From Alopecurus myosuroides (taxonomy: Eukaryota; Streptophyta; Magnoliopsida; Poales; Poaceae), in assembly GCA_028641055.1 (NCBI GenBank), contig CM054062.1, positions 137,186,682 to 137,250,681 on the forward strand: a stretch of DNA of 64,000 nucleotides, given 5' to 3'. Below, one piece after another: positions 1 through 12,300 of this stretch. How positions within the stretch are numbered: the first letter of the stretch is position 1; each line of letters starts with the position of its first letter. Made by a program: the position numbers and the translations under genes. The notes beneath the pieces were generated by a model that ran no database searches, was not told the DNA's origin, and saw only the letters and a list, made by a program, of their open reading frames with translations.

Positions 1-81
1 CTCACTTCTCCGGATCATTCGCAGATGGTAGGCATACAAACACCCTCCCAACTTCTCCAAACATTTGCCTTTACGGAAAAC

Positions 82-95
82 TCTATAAATTTTGA
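82..95 (+). promoter_or_regulatory. Probable TATA box of the element 1 antisense gene
   Basis: CTCTATAAATTTTG lies about 160 nt before the ATG at 243. The same arrangement, a TATA box between the LTR and the antisense gene, occurs in elements 2, 3 and 4. The 5' leader may contain an intron, because a splice-acceptor-like pyrimidine tract with CAG directly precedes GTCAATCCCATGG. Confidence 0.5.
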
Positions 96-242
96 AATGG
101 CACACGATACCCGGACAAAACATGCTTGACCCCGCAAGGCAATACCCGGATTGTGTTTAAATCGCCGGTAACCACTTATCTGCTAATTTCCGAGTTTTTG
201 TCTCTTACGTCCTTTCCTTCAATGTTTTACCAGGTCAATCCC

Positions 243-3200
243 ATGGCACCCAAGAGGCAGGGGAAACAGCCGGCTAAGGCTAAATCCACAAACTCCATAT
301 CAGCCAATTGGGGGAAATCCTCTGTTACCACGGCCAAACTGGAGGAGTTGGTCGAGCTTGGAACCCTACCTCCACAGGAAGCTATCCACTGGAGAGTACC
401 AGGCAACGAAACCCGACCTTCCCCAGCAACGGACGAGGTAATATGTTTCGTTGAACACGTGACCCGGGGCTTCAGGCCTCCGGGTCACCCTTTCTTCCGC
501 GACGTCCTAGACCACTACAAACTCCGTATTTTCGATATAGGCCCAAACTCCATTTTAAACATCTCCCATTTTATCGTTCTTTCCGAGTCTTACTTGTGCA
601 CTCCGCCAAGTCTGGCTCTTTTCGTCGAACTTTTTCAGTGCAAGCCGTGTCGCGAAAGCGGCGACGGCGCACTTCTTACTTGCGGCGGGGTTTCCATCCA
701 GCGCCGCAAGAACTCCCTGATGCCTCCTATTACTCTCAATTCTCATGTGAAGCACTGGCAGCTCTCATACTTCTACTGCCAGGATACCTCTCCACCCGGC
801 GAAAAGAAGTTGCCGGGTTACTCGGAGGGTCAGCTTGACATCTCCGAGACTTTCAACGCCTTCGCCCCTGACTCGGACAGGGAGGCGATCTTGCCTTTGC
901 TAGCTAGGATCTCCATCTTGTCAGCCCGAGGTCTCATCGGGCTAAACCTGGTGAAGACCTGGGTCAGCTTCCGCATCCAGCCAAACTCCATTCGTGAGAA
1001 GCTGATGTGCGAATACTCGGGTCTTCCCACAGACCCTATCCGATACTCTCCTAGCACCCTTGCTCCTAATGATATGAACAAGACGATCAAGGGTTTTTTA
1101 ACAGAGAAGCTCGAGGTGATCCGGAGCATAGCTGGACTAGAACCTTTTACCCTCGAGAATCCAGCCCCCGCAGTAAGTTTCCTACCTCTTGATTTTGACT
1201 TCTAACAGCTTACTTTTATTCTCTTCTCTTGACTCGATATTAATCACTATCCGGGCATCTTCTCCTCAGGCCGATGATGACTTTTGGACGGTCGACACCC
1301 CTCCTAATTCCGAAGATGCGGAGGAGGAAGACAATGTTGTTAACTCGGATGAAGGTACATACTTGATTCCCTTGTACACGTTATATCCTGCCTTTTCTTC
1401 TTCTTTATGCTATAACTCGGATATTTTTCAGAGCAAGAGGACCAAAGCGAAGAAGAAGAAACGGACAGCAGGGGCGGATCCGCCAGCGAGGAGGAAGAGC
1501 CGGAGCTGGCCACCAAAGCCGGAACAAAGAGGAAATCCCAGAGGATAGCCCTCCAGGTTTTTACTTCATCTCCTTACACTTTGGTTTTTTGTTCCCATAA
1601 CGTCACTCCGGGGCTAACCCCATCTCCACCCCTTTTGATCATAACTGAAGGAGCCACCCGCGACTAGGCGCCGAGTAACCCGGAACCATCCGGGCAACGA
1701 GACCCTTAACCCGGTCGCTTCGCCGCCCCCGGTTCAACACCCTGGTATTTATTGTAAACAAAATTTCTTTCCGGGCATTCCTTTGTAATGTAATCCCAGA
1801 CCTTTCTTGCCATTTTTCAGTCTCTTCCGGGTCTAGTGACGGTTTCCCCTCGGACTTCCCGGTGAACACCGGGTAAACTCCTTTCCTTAGAGTTATACCA
1901 AACTTTATCACCTTTTCACAGCTAAAAACTAACTGCACCTTCGTACCTTCTACAGAGCCACGGTTGTTATTAGCGACGAAGAGGGCACGGAGGTTGAGGT
2001 CCGAGTCGAGAATAAGCCGGCCGATGACGCATTCGCTGCAACTGGCGACGAGCAAGCGTCGTCACCGGAGCTGGCTAGGCATGATACTGGGTATCCCATC
2101 GCTTCGCACGCAGGCGAGAAGGAGACGGGAACAACTTCGAGCGCGGGAGGAGGACCAAACTCCGATATTCGGATGACCCGGGTGCCACCTCCTGTTACAA
2201 GAAACGCTCCTTTTCCCACTTTCCAGGTACCCGAGCCATCTAACTCGGATAACGCTGACTTTAACCAGCTGATGAGCGCTCTTCTCGCCATGAAAGCTTC
2301 AGAAGGAAATGTCCTAGAGCGTATGGCTGCAGCACATCAGGTAACTTTTACTTGATACTCTTTATTATACATCCAGTCCCCAAGTCCCGAGTATAATTTT
2401 TTTTGTAATTATCCTCGGTACTTCGCATAATACTTTTCGGTAATCATTTCCTCAGAGGAAATACTCTCGTGATATCCGGCTTACAGCTTCACCCGGTCTT
2501 TGCAGGCAGAGATTACTCAGTCAGATGAAGCGTTACTTAAGGCTGAGCAGCTCTTGCTGGCTGAAGTTAAGCGTAGGGAGGCCCTTGAAGCGGAGATAAA
2601 GACTTTGAAAAAAGATGTCTCCACATACAAGAAGAAGTACAATGCCACCCAATCCTCGCTGAAGAACTTATCGACTCAGATTACGGACACTTACCGTATT
2701 TTGCTAAGTAAGTTTGTTTATCTGCAACTAGCTTGCTTACCTCCATTTTGCCGTTGTAATAACCAAAATTACTGATATGCTTTTGTGTTTTTCGATTGCA
2801 GGTGCTAACCTTGCTGCTCCGGAGGAGAATGCCATTACTCAAGTTAAAACTCTGAAGACTGTGCTCCGGACGTTTTTTGCCGGCACGAAACTTTTGCTGG
2901 ATGCTATCAAGTGGCCTTCTGAGGTATACCCGGGCGAGGAGAACCTTATGCAGGCCTTTTCCACAGCGCCTGGATGGATTGAAATACTGAAGCGTTCGTC
3001 CTGCCGAATTGGGATGACCCGGGCTTTAACGCTGGCGAAGGCTTATTTTCCAAAGCTTGACCCGGCGAAGGTAGTATCCGGGTTCCCAGAGTTTAAAGCT
3101 GACGGATCCAAATTCAAGCCCCAGGATTTCAAAGCTATACAATCTGCGGTACGTCCTTCAGCCACAGCTTTGGCCGACAAGATGGATCTAAACACGATTA

Positions 3201-3469
3201 TGAGCTCGTATGATTCTGAGGGCAAGGTTATCCTGGTGGAGGCACCCCCCCCTATTGATATGTTGGACAAATGGTCGACTGATCTGGCTAGGAGGAAGGA
3301 AGAGGCTGCAAAGAGGGAAGCAGAGCTGGGCGTAAAGCCGTCTACCTCTACCCCAGCCGTGCCTCCGCCTGTTCGTCCAGATGTGAAGAGCCCGGGTAAA
3401 ACTGCTGGCAAGGCCAAGGAGCAAGTCCAAGACTTAGACCCGGATGACCGCTCTCAGGATGCCGAGTAG
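243..3469 (+). CDS. Antisense ORF of element 1 (putative gypsy-type transposon domain protein, spliced)
   Basis: A multi-exon gene on the strand opposite to gag-pol. It starts at MAPKRQG (ATG 243). Splice signals suggest exons at about 243-1172, 1270-1354, 1432-1556, 1956-2340, 2506-2707 and 2802-3469; a further small exon near 1830 is possible. The N-terminal 300 residues resemble the plant family annotated as putative gypsy type transposon (Transposase_28, PF04195), with the landmarks CFVEHVTRGFRPPGHPFF and FQCKPCRESGDGALL. The middle is acidic and Ser/Pro-rich. The C-terminal third has a Lys/Glu-rich coiled coil (2506-2707) and a conserved helical domain. Antisense ORFs between pol and the 3' LTR are known in Tat-lineage elements such as Grande; their function is unknown. 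Exon borders are inferred by eye and by comparison with the copies in elements 2 and 3. Confidence 0.75.
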
Positions 3470-4517
3470 GATGCTGCCTGGTGCTTTGCGTTTCTCGAGA
3501 CTGATATGATTTTTTTTTTGCGGTGCGCCTGTGCACCATTGATGCTGACACTATGACTTTGCGTTTGTGAACTTATGATAACTCTTTGCCTCCCCTGGCT
3601 TTTGATAATATCCATCCTTGTGTTACTTATAAGCTTATTCTCGATACTTCGAACTCTTGTTTTCAATTTCCTTTTGAGACTCGGCTAACCGAGTATCGTA
3701 GGTTTTGATAGATGAACTTTTCTTTAAGTCCCCAATACTCGGAAATTAAGGTTTACAGGCTTTGGTAGTTAAACAGTTTGTTTCTGTTTCGAAGTCCCCA
3801 GTCCCCATGACCCAAAGTACGAGCTATGGGGGCGTGGCCTTTCTCAGATGACATACTGCTGTTTACCAAGCTGAATACCAATAGCTGTTCACATAAATAC
3901 TGAAGTCATGCTTAATACTTGTTGAGTTTCCGGCTTTTTTAGCCTTATACTCTGCATGGACTTGTGGTTTAGATGACCCTTTTGATTATCTTGTACTGTA
4001 AGCCGGCTTTCGCGTGGATACCATGTCGTTGCATCTATACAAAAAACAAGATCAAGCAAGCCCCATTGGGCTGCATAGTTTGATTGTAATCGTACGTGAA
4101 CAGATCATGCCACTTTAGCGCGAGTCACATCGAGCTTAAGTAAGAATAATCAAGAAATTTGGCTCCTTCGTCCAGTTATAGGATTGTAGCCGCACCCGTT
4201 TCTACGAGTAATCAGCCCCCATAACTCATAGGCATCATGGCCGGGTCTCCGGGTTTGAGATTACTTATTGAAGCAGATCGCCCCCCGGAGACCTATATTC
4301 ACGCAATGTATTTCGATGATATTGATGTGTTGATAATAAAAACGTTACTTACTTGTAACTGAAGCAAGGATCATGATAAGACTCGAAACCATCTTCTTTT
4401 ATTGATAAAAATTTCTTTTTTGAATCAGCAGGCCGCCTCGTTAAAAACCTTCCAGTCCCCTTAGGTACCCTGGTAAGGAAAAGAGTGCGTATGAAACCTG
4501 CCGTCGATTACACTGCT
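3470..4517. other. Noncoding stretch between the antisense gene and gag-pol of element 1
   Basis: No ORF is supported. Read on the minus strand, the segment after the pol stop (GGGGACTGGAAGG, then GAGGCGGCCTGCTGA) matches the same position in elements 2 (36272-37397) and 3 (44723-45788). The conservation between copies probably reflects shared untranslated or regulatory sequence, including the tails of two convergent transcripts. Confidence 0.6.
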
Positions 4518-7500
4518 TTAATTGTTCTCGGGAATCGGCCTCACACTGGCGTGGCCGATGCATATTCTCCATTCGCTGGGCCTTTTCATAACGAGTATCG
4601 GATTTGCTAGCCAATCCGGGTATACCGTCCTTGAAGCGTGATCAGCTGCGTGTGGCAGTACGTCTTCTTCTCTATTAGGGGATTTGGAAGGTTCGCCCCT
4701 GATGAAACCTACCATCTTAAGGTCCTTTTCTGCCCTAATCTTTGCTTTGTCCCCTTCAGGGGTTGGCTTTTTTGACGTCGTCCTCTCTTCTAGGTCCACC
4801 TTAGAACGATAATGTTTGAGCTCTTCCTTCCTGCAAGCTTGCTCGGCCATCGCCGCATCTCCCTCATCACATTCAGCTGCTATATCTCGATTTCCATGTA
4901 TGGTGATGGTCTTCTTAGGACCCGGGATCTTCAGCTGTAGGTACACATAACACGGTCTTGCCATGAACTTGGCATAAGCCGGCCTTCCAAACAATGCATG
5001 ATAAGGACTGCGCAACTTTACTACCTCAAAGGTAAGCCACTCGACTCGATAATTGTCCTTTGACTCCCCGAAAGCTACTTCCAGTGCCACTTTTCCTTCG
5101 GGGCATGCCGAATGACCTGGCACTATCCCGTGAAAAACTGTTGTACTTTTTTGCAGCTGTGATTCCTTTAAGCCCATGCGCAGGAAAGTTTCCCAGTATA
5201 GGATGTTGATACTACTCCCTCCATCCATCAAGACTTTCTTTAGCTCGTAACCGTTGACCTGTGGTGCTACTACCAACGCTAAGACTCCCGGGTGATCAAT
5301 CCTGTCCGGGTGATATCTCCTGCTCCATGTTACCTCCTGTTCTGACCACCTCAAATATCTTGGAACAGCGGAAGAGACCGAATTAACTGCTTGTTTCAGT
5401 ATCTTCTTATCCTTGCTAGAGCCTCCAGTAGTGTGCACATGATATTGACCCAGCTGTTTGGGGTTAGCTTGAAAACCTCCTGCTCCACCTTGACTGTTAC
5501 CTTGACTTCCAGCGGGCGGATTGCCGGCTGGGGGCGGTCCGTTACCCAAGTTTCCACCTAGACCCGGACCTCCTCCTCGGCCCACACCTCGCATAGCTCT
5601 GTTTACTTCCTCGTTCTTCCACCTTTGTAAGTCGGCACATTGCTCCAATGAATGATTGGCCGGCTTGCCATTCCTGCTATGCTTCGGGCACGCCATCCTA
5701 AATATGTCCCAACTGTTGCTTGGTCTTGGAGGTCCTTGGTAGTGTCCCCCATTGTGATTTCCAGTATTAAAATTCCCTTCGGATCTAGGTCTTGAAGACC
5801 CGGCCTCCGTATTGGCTACAAACTCGGAATTCCCCTCAAACGGGCGCTTGTTCTGGTTACTTCCATTATTGTTTGGCGCCGATCCATTGCCGGTTTTCCC
5901 ACTGTTACTTGCGTTTGCTTTTGCCTTCTTGTCATCAACTTCCTCCTCTGTGGTATCCGTTGCAGCGTGCTTGTTGCATGCATCCATTAACTCTCCCATC
6001 GTAACCTCTGCTGCATTTCTACTGGATTTCATGCGGGTTAGCTTTTGCACTAAGGGAACATACTTACATGTTTTCGCCATGGCTTGTAGCGCGTCCTTTG
6101 GTTGGATATCTGTAGACGAGTGGAGTATCTCCATAACCCGGCGTACCCAGCTGCGTGCTGACTCTCCTTTCTTCTGAACGCATCTTTCTAAATCATCAAT
6201 AGTAAATAACTTCTTACATGTCCCATGGAAGTGTTTGATAAATGCGGTTTTTAGCTCCTCCCACGATTTGATCGACTTCTCCGGTAAATTGGTAAACCAC
6301 AACTTTGCTGTTCCCTCTGACATCATCAAGTACATGAACTTGGCTTGGAGATTCTCGGATGCATTGCGAATTGACATTGCCATCTCGTAGCTGCTCAACC
6401 ACGTTTCCGGATCCATTGTTGGCTCATAATTCACTACTTTCCCCGGTTCTTTGAATTTCTCCGGGTAAGGTTCTGCCCTGATATCGTCCGAGAGGCACTT
6501 TGGTCCCGCAAGGGTGGTTGGGGGTGGTCTTGCCCGGGAAACGCGTGACCCGGCTGGGGGTACCGCGGGGTGCGGCACCGCCGGTAACTCGTGTGCTGCA
6601 GACCCGGCCCCGGCTCTTCTGGCTCTGGAACTGTCCACCACCGCCTGCGCTGCTGATACTACTGGTACTGTCTGGATACGCGGTGGAGGCGGCATTTGCT
6701 GCTGCTCTTCCCTTCGTTGTGCCGCACTTGTTTGGACATTGCCCTGTTGCTGACTGGCGTACGGCGTCCCATGCATCCCGCTTCTATGATCCGGATAATT
6801 GGCTTGCTGTGCTACCGCGGTGTGTAGCAGATCGATTGCTCGTCGGGTTCCTTCCGCATGAGGCGAGTCTCCCACAGGAATCTGGTTTAATGCGAGCGTT
6901 GCTGCGTACACGTTGTCCATGGGATTGTTGTAATGACCTGCTGGTGTGCGGAATCGTGATGGTGGTGGCGGCATGGTATTGCCGGCTGTCGCCCCCGTCT
7001 GTGGCAAGGGTAACCCGGCTGGCGCGTTTACCGGACGTGCTCCCGTTGAAGGTCGCGGTATGGTCCCTTGGTTCGTCGGTGGAATCGGCTGATCTTGAGG
7101 CGTGAACACCAGGGCAGTCGGGTTAATAACCCCTCCTGTTGCCGGCAGCATAGTTCGTTGCCTTTGGTGCATCCTTGTCGTTTCCTCCCGGAGCCGGGTC
7201 TCTCGGTCATCCAATTCGCGCTGCCGCGCGACCATCCCCTGCCTTTCTGCTTCCACTTGCCTTCTTTGCTGCTCCAATGCACGACGAGCCACGTCCAGGT
7301 CTCTTACACGCTCTGCCGCGTTTTCTGGGGTAATAACTGTGGCCAAGACTGTGGGGTCCAAAATCAAATTATTATCAAACAGAGCCGGGTGACGCGGGTT
7401 TGAGGGGCCCGCCCCCGGTGTCCGGTTTGCTTGGAACCCGAACATATTTGCGTGTCGCTCCTCGTCTGCTGGGCGACTGGTGACAGACGCCGACTCTCCA

Positions 7501-8150
7501 TCGACCTGGACCAAGACCGGGTCAACTGCTCCTTGCTGCTGGGCCGCTGCCTGAACCGCCCCGGCTGGCGCTGCGGCCGCGTTTTCTTGATTGAGATTGG
7601 TCGCGGGAGCCGCATAGACTGCAACCCGGCGCATGATGCCCGGTGTAGATTCGTACTGTTCTTCCTCGCTGTTTTCCCTTTCATATCGATCCTCCGACAA
7701 ATCCCGTATAGACTCGGTATCATCCTCCCTCTCTGTCTGATCCGTTGTTCCGATCGATTCTTCTTTTTCTGATTGAACATTCTCATCTTCCCCTGACACG
7801 GAATCAGATCCAAGATTATCACGATTCGAATTGGAAGTACATACCATACCGATGAAGACGTTGATGTGGCCGATTGTCACGACGGATCCGGTTTCGAGGT
7901 GATCCGACTCTGGCCCCCAGCCAGAATCGTCTACCATCTTCTTTCCTTGGCTGTTGACGTAGATTTCTCCGACGATGAGATTCTTCATGTTCTTCCGAGC
8001 TTCTCCCGTGATGCAAACACCTTTGGACGCAGGCCCCACGGTGGGCGCCAACTGTCGTGGGATAATCACGGCAGATGTTACCTGGGGTAACTGATCTTGG
8101 GGCAAGTCGACACAGGTATTCGGGAGAGGGTTTAGCTCAAAGGAAGACAT
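4518..8150 (-). CDS. Gag with protease and a deleted pol (element 1)
   Basis: An open frame of 1210 codons from ATG at 8150, inside the LTR, to a stop at 4518. The first ~110 residues are a leader that spans the PBS. A Gln/Pro/Arg-rich stretch follows, then a Retrotrans_gag domain (landmarks FHGTCKKLFTIDDLERC and ESARSWVRRVMEILHSS), a CP-x-H...H-x4-C knuckle-like motif instead of a standard CCHC, and a retropepsin-like segment with VLMDGGSSINILYWE. After the protease, two deletions are visible: one removes the linker and RT N-terminus, and the second joins RT residues around DWLANPILVMK and EWRICI to a short tail. RT catalytic motifs, both RNase H domains and integrase are gone. The gag part has no internal stop, so a Gag protein could still be made. 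Confidence 0.85.
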   Translation of the reverse strand: MSSFELNPLPNTCVDLPQDQLPQVTSAVIIPRQLAPTVGPASKGVCITGEARKNMKNLIVGEIYVNSQGKKMVDDSGWGPESDHLETGSVVTIGHINVFIGMVCTSNSNRDNLGSDSVSGEDENVQSEKEESIGTTDQTEREDDTESIRDLSEDRYERENSEEEQYESTPGIMRRVAVYAAPATNLNQENAAAAPAGAVQAAAQQQGAVDPVLVQVDGESASVTSRPADEERHANMFGFQANRTPGAGPSNPRHPALFDNNLILDPTVLATVITPENAAERVRDLDVARRALEQQRRQVEAERQGMVARQRELDDRETRLREETTRMHQRQRTMLPATGGVINPTALVFTPQDQPIPPTNQGTIPRPSTGARPVNAPAGLPLPQTGATAGNTMPPPPSRFRTPAGHYNNPMDNVYAATLALNQIPVGDSPHAEGTRRAIDLLHTAVAQQANYPDHRSGMHGTPYASQQQGNVQTSAAQRREEQQQMPPPPRIQTVPVVSAAQAVVDSSRARRAGAGSAAHELPAVPHPAVPPAGSRVSRARPPPTTLAGPKCLSDDIRAEPYPEKFKEPGKVVNYEPTMDPETWLSSYEMAMSIRNASENLQAKFMYLMMSEGTAKLWFTNLPEKSIKSWEELKTAFIKHFHGTCKKLFTIDDLERCVQKKGESARSWVRRVMEILHSSTDIQPKDALQAMAKTCKYVPLVQKLTRMKSSRNAAEVTMGELMDACNKHAATDTTEEEVDDKKAKANASNSGKTGNGSAPNNNGSNQNKRPFEGNSEFVANTEAGSSRPRSEGNFNTGNHNGGHYQGPPRPSNSWDIFRMACPKHSRNGKPANHSLEQCADLQRWKNEEVNRAMRGVGRGGGPGLGGNLGNGPPPAGNPPAGSQGNSQGGAGGFQANPKQLGQYHVHTTGGSSKDKKILKQAVNSVSSAVPRYLRWSEQEVTWSRRYHPDRIDHPGVLALVVAPQVNGYELKKVLMDGGSSINILYWETFLRMGLKESQLQKSTTVFHGIVPGHSACPEGKVALEVAFGESKDNYRVEWLTFEVVKLRSPYHALFGRPAYAKFMARPCYVYLQLKIPGPKKTITIHGNRDIAAECDEGDAAMAEQACRKEELKHYRSKVDLEERTTSKKPTPEGDKAKIRAEKDLKMVGFIRGEPSKSPNREEDVLPHAADHASRTVYPDWLANPILVMKRPSEWRICIGHASVRPIPENN
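7840..7845 (-). promoter_or_regulatory. Splice-donor-like site after the gag leader (element 1)
   Basis: On the minus strand GTATGT follows the codons for FIGM. Elements 2 and 3 have GTACGT and GTACGA at the homologous place. This is a candidate only; the frame also reads straight through it. Confidence 0.35.
8033..8050 (-). other. Primer binding site, tRNA-Lys-like (element 1)
   Basis: Minus-strand TGGCGCCCACCGTGGGGC begins two bases after the LTR. It differs at one base from the complement of the plant tRNA-Lys(CUU) 3' end. The identical 18-mer follows the 5' LTRs of elements 2 and 3. Confidence 0.8.
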
Positions 8151-8507
8151 GGCGAAAGCGATCTAAGAACCGGAAAGCAACTCGCCGGCTCTCGATATGA
8201 TTATACTGGATACTCGATAACAGGTGTTACAACTATGACTTGAATCTCTCTGAGGCTAAGCCTAGGGGTTGGTTTATATAGCACTCATACCCCCCTTGGC
8301 TTGCCTTTACAAAGCGCCTCCTGAGTCCTACTCGAACTCTATACACAAACCCTAACTTTCCTTACCGCAACCCACAATCCGGGTCACGAACGTTACATGC
8401 CCTGGGCCTTCCAGAAGCTTCTTTGTCTTTAGCCGGATGCGGTCCAGCCGCCGTTTGGGCCGGGTCACACCTGGGAGTTGGGATACCGGGTTACTATCCC
8501 CTCATCA
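8053..8507 (-). repeat. 5' LTR of element 1 (455 bp)
   Basis: Bounded by TG and CA on the minus strand, ending ...CACGACA next to the PBS. It has the same length as the element 2 LTR (455 bp) and is clearly homologous to it, including the start region with AACCCGGTA. The minus-strand TATA box GCTATATAAACC is at 8271-8282, a telo-box AAACCCTAA is at 8347-8355 (plus orientation), and the gag ATG is at 8150. The right flank starts ATCCC, which would be the target-site duplication if the left end were visible. Confidence 0.85.
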
Positions 8508-9242
8508 ATCCCGGAGCCGTCCAAGGCAAGGAGAGGGGCCTCCTCGGCGGTGGAGAGCTCTTCCTGGCGGCGGAGACAAGGGGGACGGGGCGGTTTGGAG
8601 GAGGAGGAGTGGGGGCGAGTGGGGAAAATGACATCTAAGATCTCTTTGACCTGCTCGCCCAAGCTTTATCCTCGCAGAACCGCAGCGGGCGGAGGCTCCG
8701 GTGCTTTCACCGGAGGTTCCGCCCCTTGCCCACGCGGTGCGATTCAGTACAGACCCGTTAGGCGTGATTTTTCACACCAGCAGAGGTACCGGTGGGCTCC
8801 AGTGGTCACGCGCAGCGGAGCCTCCGGTGGTTTCACCGGAGGTTCCGCGAGACCCAGTCTCAGGACGCCAAGATGAGAAAAACAAGAGCGTCGTGATAGG
8901 AATGGGCTTATGGGAAAATGAAGCTTGGGTTGGATGGTTGTAACTGGCATACGGGAGACATTACTTGATGTGAGTTCGCAAGATTCAAAGGAGAAAAAGC
9001 CGAACTCACACAAGTTGTCAAGGGGAGATAGTATGTTCGTGAAAGAGCCAAAATAAAATAAACTCCTTTAGTAGAAGGTTAGTGGCTGTGGCCACCATGT
9101 TTGAGTGTGTACTTTGGCACCACGAAGATGTATCTTGGGTCCAAGAGTACTACTCACATTTAAGCACAATGAGTCACAAAATGACTAGATATGCAATGAA
9201 GAATTGATTTCCGCATAATAAGAGGAGGTTACACTCATGAGT
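8508..9242. other. GC-rich flank with CCGGAGGTTCCGCC-type motifs; possible remnant of a Sirevirus LTR
   Basis: No gene is supported. Two inverted motif pairs (GGCGGAGGCTCCGGTG with CACCGGAGGTTCCGCC) at about 8694-8730 and 8815-8850 resemble those in the LTR at 15373-16520. The rest does not align by eye to that LTR, so I cannot call this the partner 3' LTR. It may be a diverged or truncated LTR of the same or a related Copia element. Confidence 0.35.
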
Positions 9243-9260
9243 TGAGTGATGCTCCCCCTA
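9243..9260 (-). other. Polypurine tract of the Copia element
   Basis: Minus-strand TAGGGGGAGCATCACTCA lies just past the RNase H end. The same 18 bases occur again at 12901-12918 inside the coding part. Confidence 0.55.
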
Positions 9261-9315
9261 TGTCCATGCCTACATCCAAACCTAACACATATAATGAAGG
9301 TACGTATGCAAGGTT

Positions 9316-12300
9316 TCAAGTGAACTTGGATGAATCTATGACATTTAGTTCATTCCTCAAAGCTCGAAATCTTGGTTCATCAAGGGCCTTTGTGAATATA
9401 TCGGCAAGTTGATCCTTGGTTGACACATATGAGAGATCACTATCACCCTTCTCAACATGATCCCGAATAAAATGATGACGGATCTCAATGTGCTTCGTCT
9501 TAGATTGAAGAACAGGGTTGTAGGCGATCTTGATAGCACTCTCATTGTCACAAAGAAGAGGCACCTTGTCAAAATGAATACAATAATCCTTCAAGGTTTT
9601 CCTCATCCAAAGTAATTTTGCACAACAACTTGCCGCGGAGATATACTCGGCCTTGGTGGTGGAGACAGCAATGCAGTTTTGCTTCTTTGAAGACCAACAC
9701 ACTAAGGAGCGTCCAAGGAATTGGAAACCCCCGGATGTGGACTTCCTATCCGTCTTCTCTCCCGCATAATCCGCATCCGAATACCCTATGAGCTGAAAAC
9801 TTGAACCCTTGGGATACCAAAGACCAAAATTTGGGGTATGAACTAAATATCGAAAGATTCGTTTAACTGCTTCCAAATGACTTTTCCTCGAAGAGACTTG
9901 AAACCTTGCACATTTACCTATGATATACACGATATCCGGTCTATATGCACAAAGTAAAGCAAAGAGCCAATAATGGAGTGGTATACCTTTTGATCTACCT
10001 ATTTACCGTTGGGGTCAGGTTTCAAGTCAAGGGTTGTGGACATGGGAGTCTTCATAGGCTTGGCGTCATGCATATTGAATCTCTTGAGCATGTCTTGAGT
10101 GTATTTGGCTTGTTTGATGAAAGTTCCTTCATGATATTGATTCACTTCAAAGCCAAGGAAATACTCCAATTATCCCATCATATACATCTCAAACTTATCG
10201 GTCATAGGCTTGCAAAACTCTTTATTGAACAAAGTGTTAGTAGACCCAAAAATGATGTCATCCACATAGAGTTGGAATATGAACAAGTCACCTCCAACCG
10301 TCTTGGTAAAGAGGGTGGGATCGATTAAACAAACATTAAACCCACGATCCACTAGAAACTCTTTAAGGTGATCGTACCACGCACGTGGAGCTTGTTTAAG
10401 TCCATAGAGTGCCTTATCGAGTTTGTAGACATAATCGGGGTGGTTGGGATCTCGAAACCCGGATGTTGCTTAACATATACTAACTCATTAATGGGACCAT
10501 TTAGGAAAGCACTCTTAACATCCATTTGTTGTAGCTTCAAATTACGATGAGATGCATAAGAAAGTAAGATGCGAATGGATTCAATACGAGCTACGAGGGC
10601 AAAGGTTTCACCGAAATTAACACCTTCGACTTGAGAAAACCCTTGAGCCACCAATATTGCCTTGTTGCGAATGATGATACCATCATTATCTTTCTTTTTC
10701 TTGAACACCCATTTGGTGCCAATAACATTCTTGCAATCCTTGGGTCTTGGCACTAACTTCCACCCTGTTGCGCTCAAAGTTGTTGACTTCATCATGCATG
10801 GCTTCAAGCCAATCTTGATCTTCAAGAGCTTCATAGACCTTCTTGGGCTCAATGAAGGAGACAAAAGCATGAGCCTTTCTAAAATCCGCCAATTGCTTCC
10901 TAGTGACAACCCTTCAACAAACTTGCCCAAGTATCTTGTCCTCCGTGTGACCCGCTCGTTCAATATTCTCTAGCCTTCTATTTGCTCTACAAGCTAGGAT
11001 CTCCTCCAAAGATTCTTTGGATATTGCTTGAGAATCATGTTCTTCATCGGAGACATGTCCATCTTCATATTGGCCTTGATCATTAATGGGTGAAGGATCA
11101 CCACTAGGTTGATCTCTCTAAGCAATGATGGGACTTTGATCATGACTTTGATGAGAAGCTTGGCCTTGATCATTAGCTTGGCCTTGATTACTTGCTTGAC
11201 CTTGATCATTAGCTTGAGGGCTTGGTGCATCTTGTTGGGTAGCTTGTGTATCAATGGGTGTAGTCAAAGGCTCCACTTGAGTGGGGCATAGTCCTTCTCC
11301 CTCCGTCATCCGGTAACCCTCAATGGGAATTATTTCACCAATCCCCATTCTTCTTATGACGATGGGAGGAATTGCATCTCCTACAACACCATGATCTATA
11401 CGCCCCCTTGGGAGCCGTTATCCTCATCAAACACCACGTATATAGCTTCTTCAACGTGTCCGGTGGACTTGTTGTAGACTCTATAGGCGTGAGCGTTTGT
11501 GGCATAGCCAACGAAGATACCCTCATAATATTTGGTCTCAAACTTTGACAAACGTTTACCTTTCTTGCGAATGAAGCACTTGCAACTGAAGACCTTGAAG
11601 TAAGATACGTCTAGTTTATTGTCCGTGAGAATCTCATAAGGAGTCTTGTTCAAGATCTTGCGGAGGTATAACTGGTTGGTAGCATGACATACGGTGGAGA
11701 CGACTTCGGCCCAAAATTTATAAGGAGAAGAGAACTCCGCAATCATTGTCCTAGCCGCATCCATCAAAGTCCGGTTCTTTCTTTCCTCAACAGCATTTTG
11801 TTGAGGGGTATAGGGAGTGTAATATTGATGAGCAATTCCCTCTTCACTAAGAAAACCCTCAACGGTATAGTTCTTGAACTCTGAGCCATTATCACTCCGG
11901 ATGGCCAATATGGAAGCATTGTGTTGGCGCTCCACTAGAGTGATGAAATCGATGACTCTCTTTTGAGTCTCACTCTTCCTCTTGAAGAAATGCACCCAAC
12001 AATATCTTGAATAATCATCCACAATCACCAAGAAATACTTCTTTCCTCCGAGACTATCATAAGATAGTGGACCAAAGAGATCTAAGTGAATGAGCTCGAG
12101 AATTCTTGTGCTGGAGATATTAGTCTTGGTTGGGTGAAGTTCTCCATGTTGCTTTCCAAAGGCGCAAGAACTACACACACGATATTTAGAAAACTTAGCC
12201 TTGGTTAGTCCTAGAACATGATTTCCACTTTGAAGGTCATGCAACATTCGCATATTGGTGTGGGCTAACCGGCGATGCCAAAGCCACCCCACATCAAATT

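Larger units (their letters stand above)
1..8507 (-). mobile_element. Element 1: Tat-lineage Ty3/Gypsy LTR retrotransposon, pol-deleted, left end outside the window
   Basis: The element reads on the minus strand. From right to left it has one LTR (8053-8507), a PBS, a gag-led reading frame with most of pol missing, a noncoding stretch and a plus-strand antisense gene (243-3469). The left LTR would lie before base 1, so no target-site duplication can be checked. Gag, protease and the antisense protein match elements 2 and 3 of this window closely, which places it in the same family. It cannot make its own reverse transcriptase or integrase and is non-autonomous as it stands. Confidence 0.9.

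Noticed and set aside
6500..7105. 201-codon plus-strand frame opposite gag of element 1
   Set aside because: It is the reverse reading of the Pro/Gln-rich gag region, has no domain and is not kept in elements 2 and 3.
8508..9242. Partner 3' LTR of the Copia element
   Set aside because: Only short CG-rich motifs match the 5' LTR; I could not align the rest by eye.
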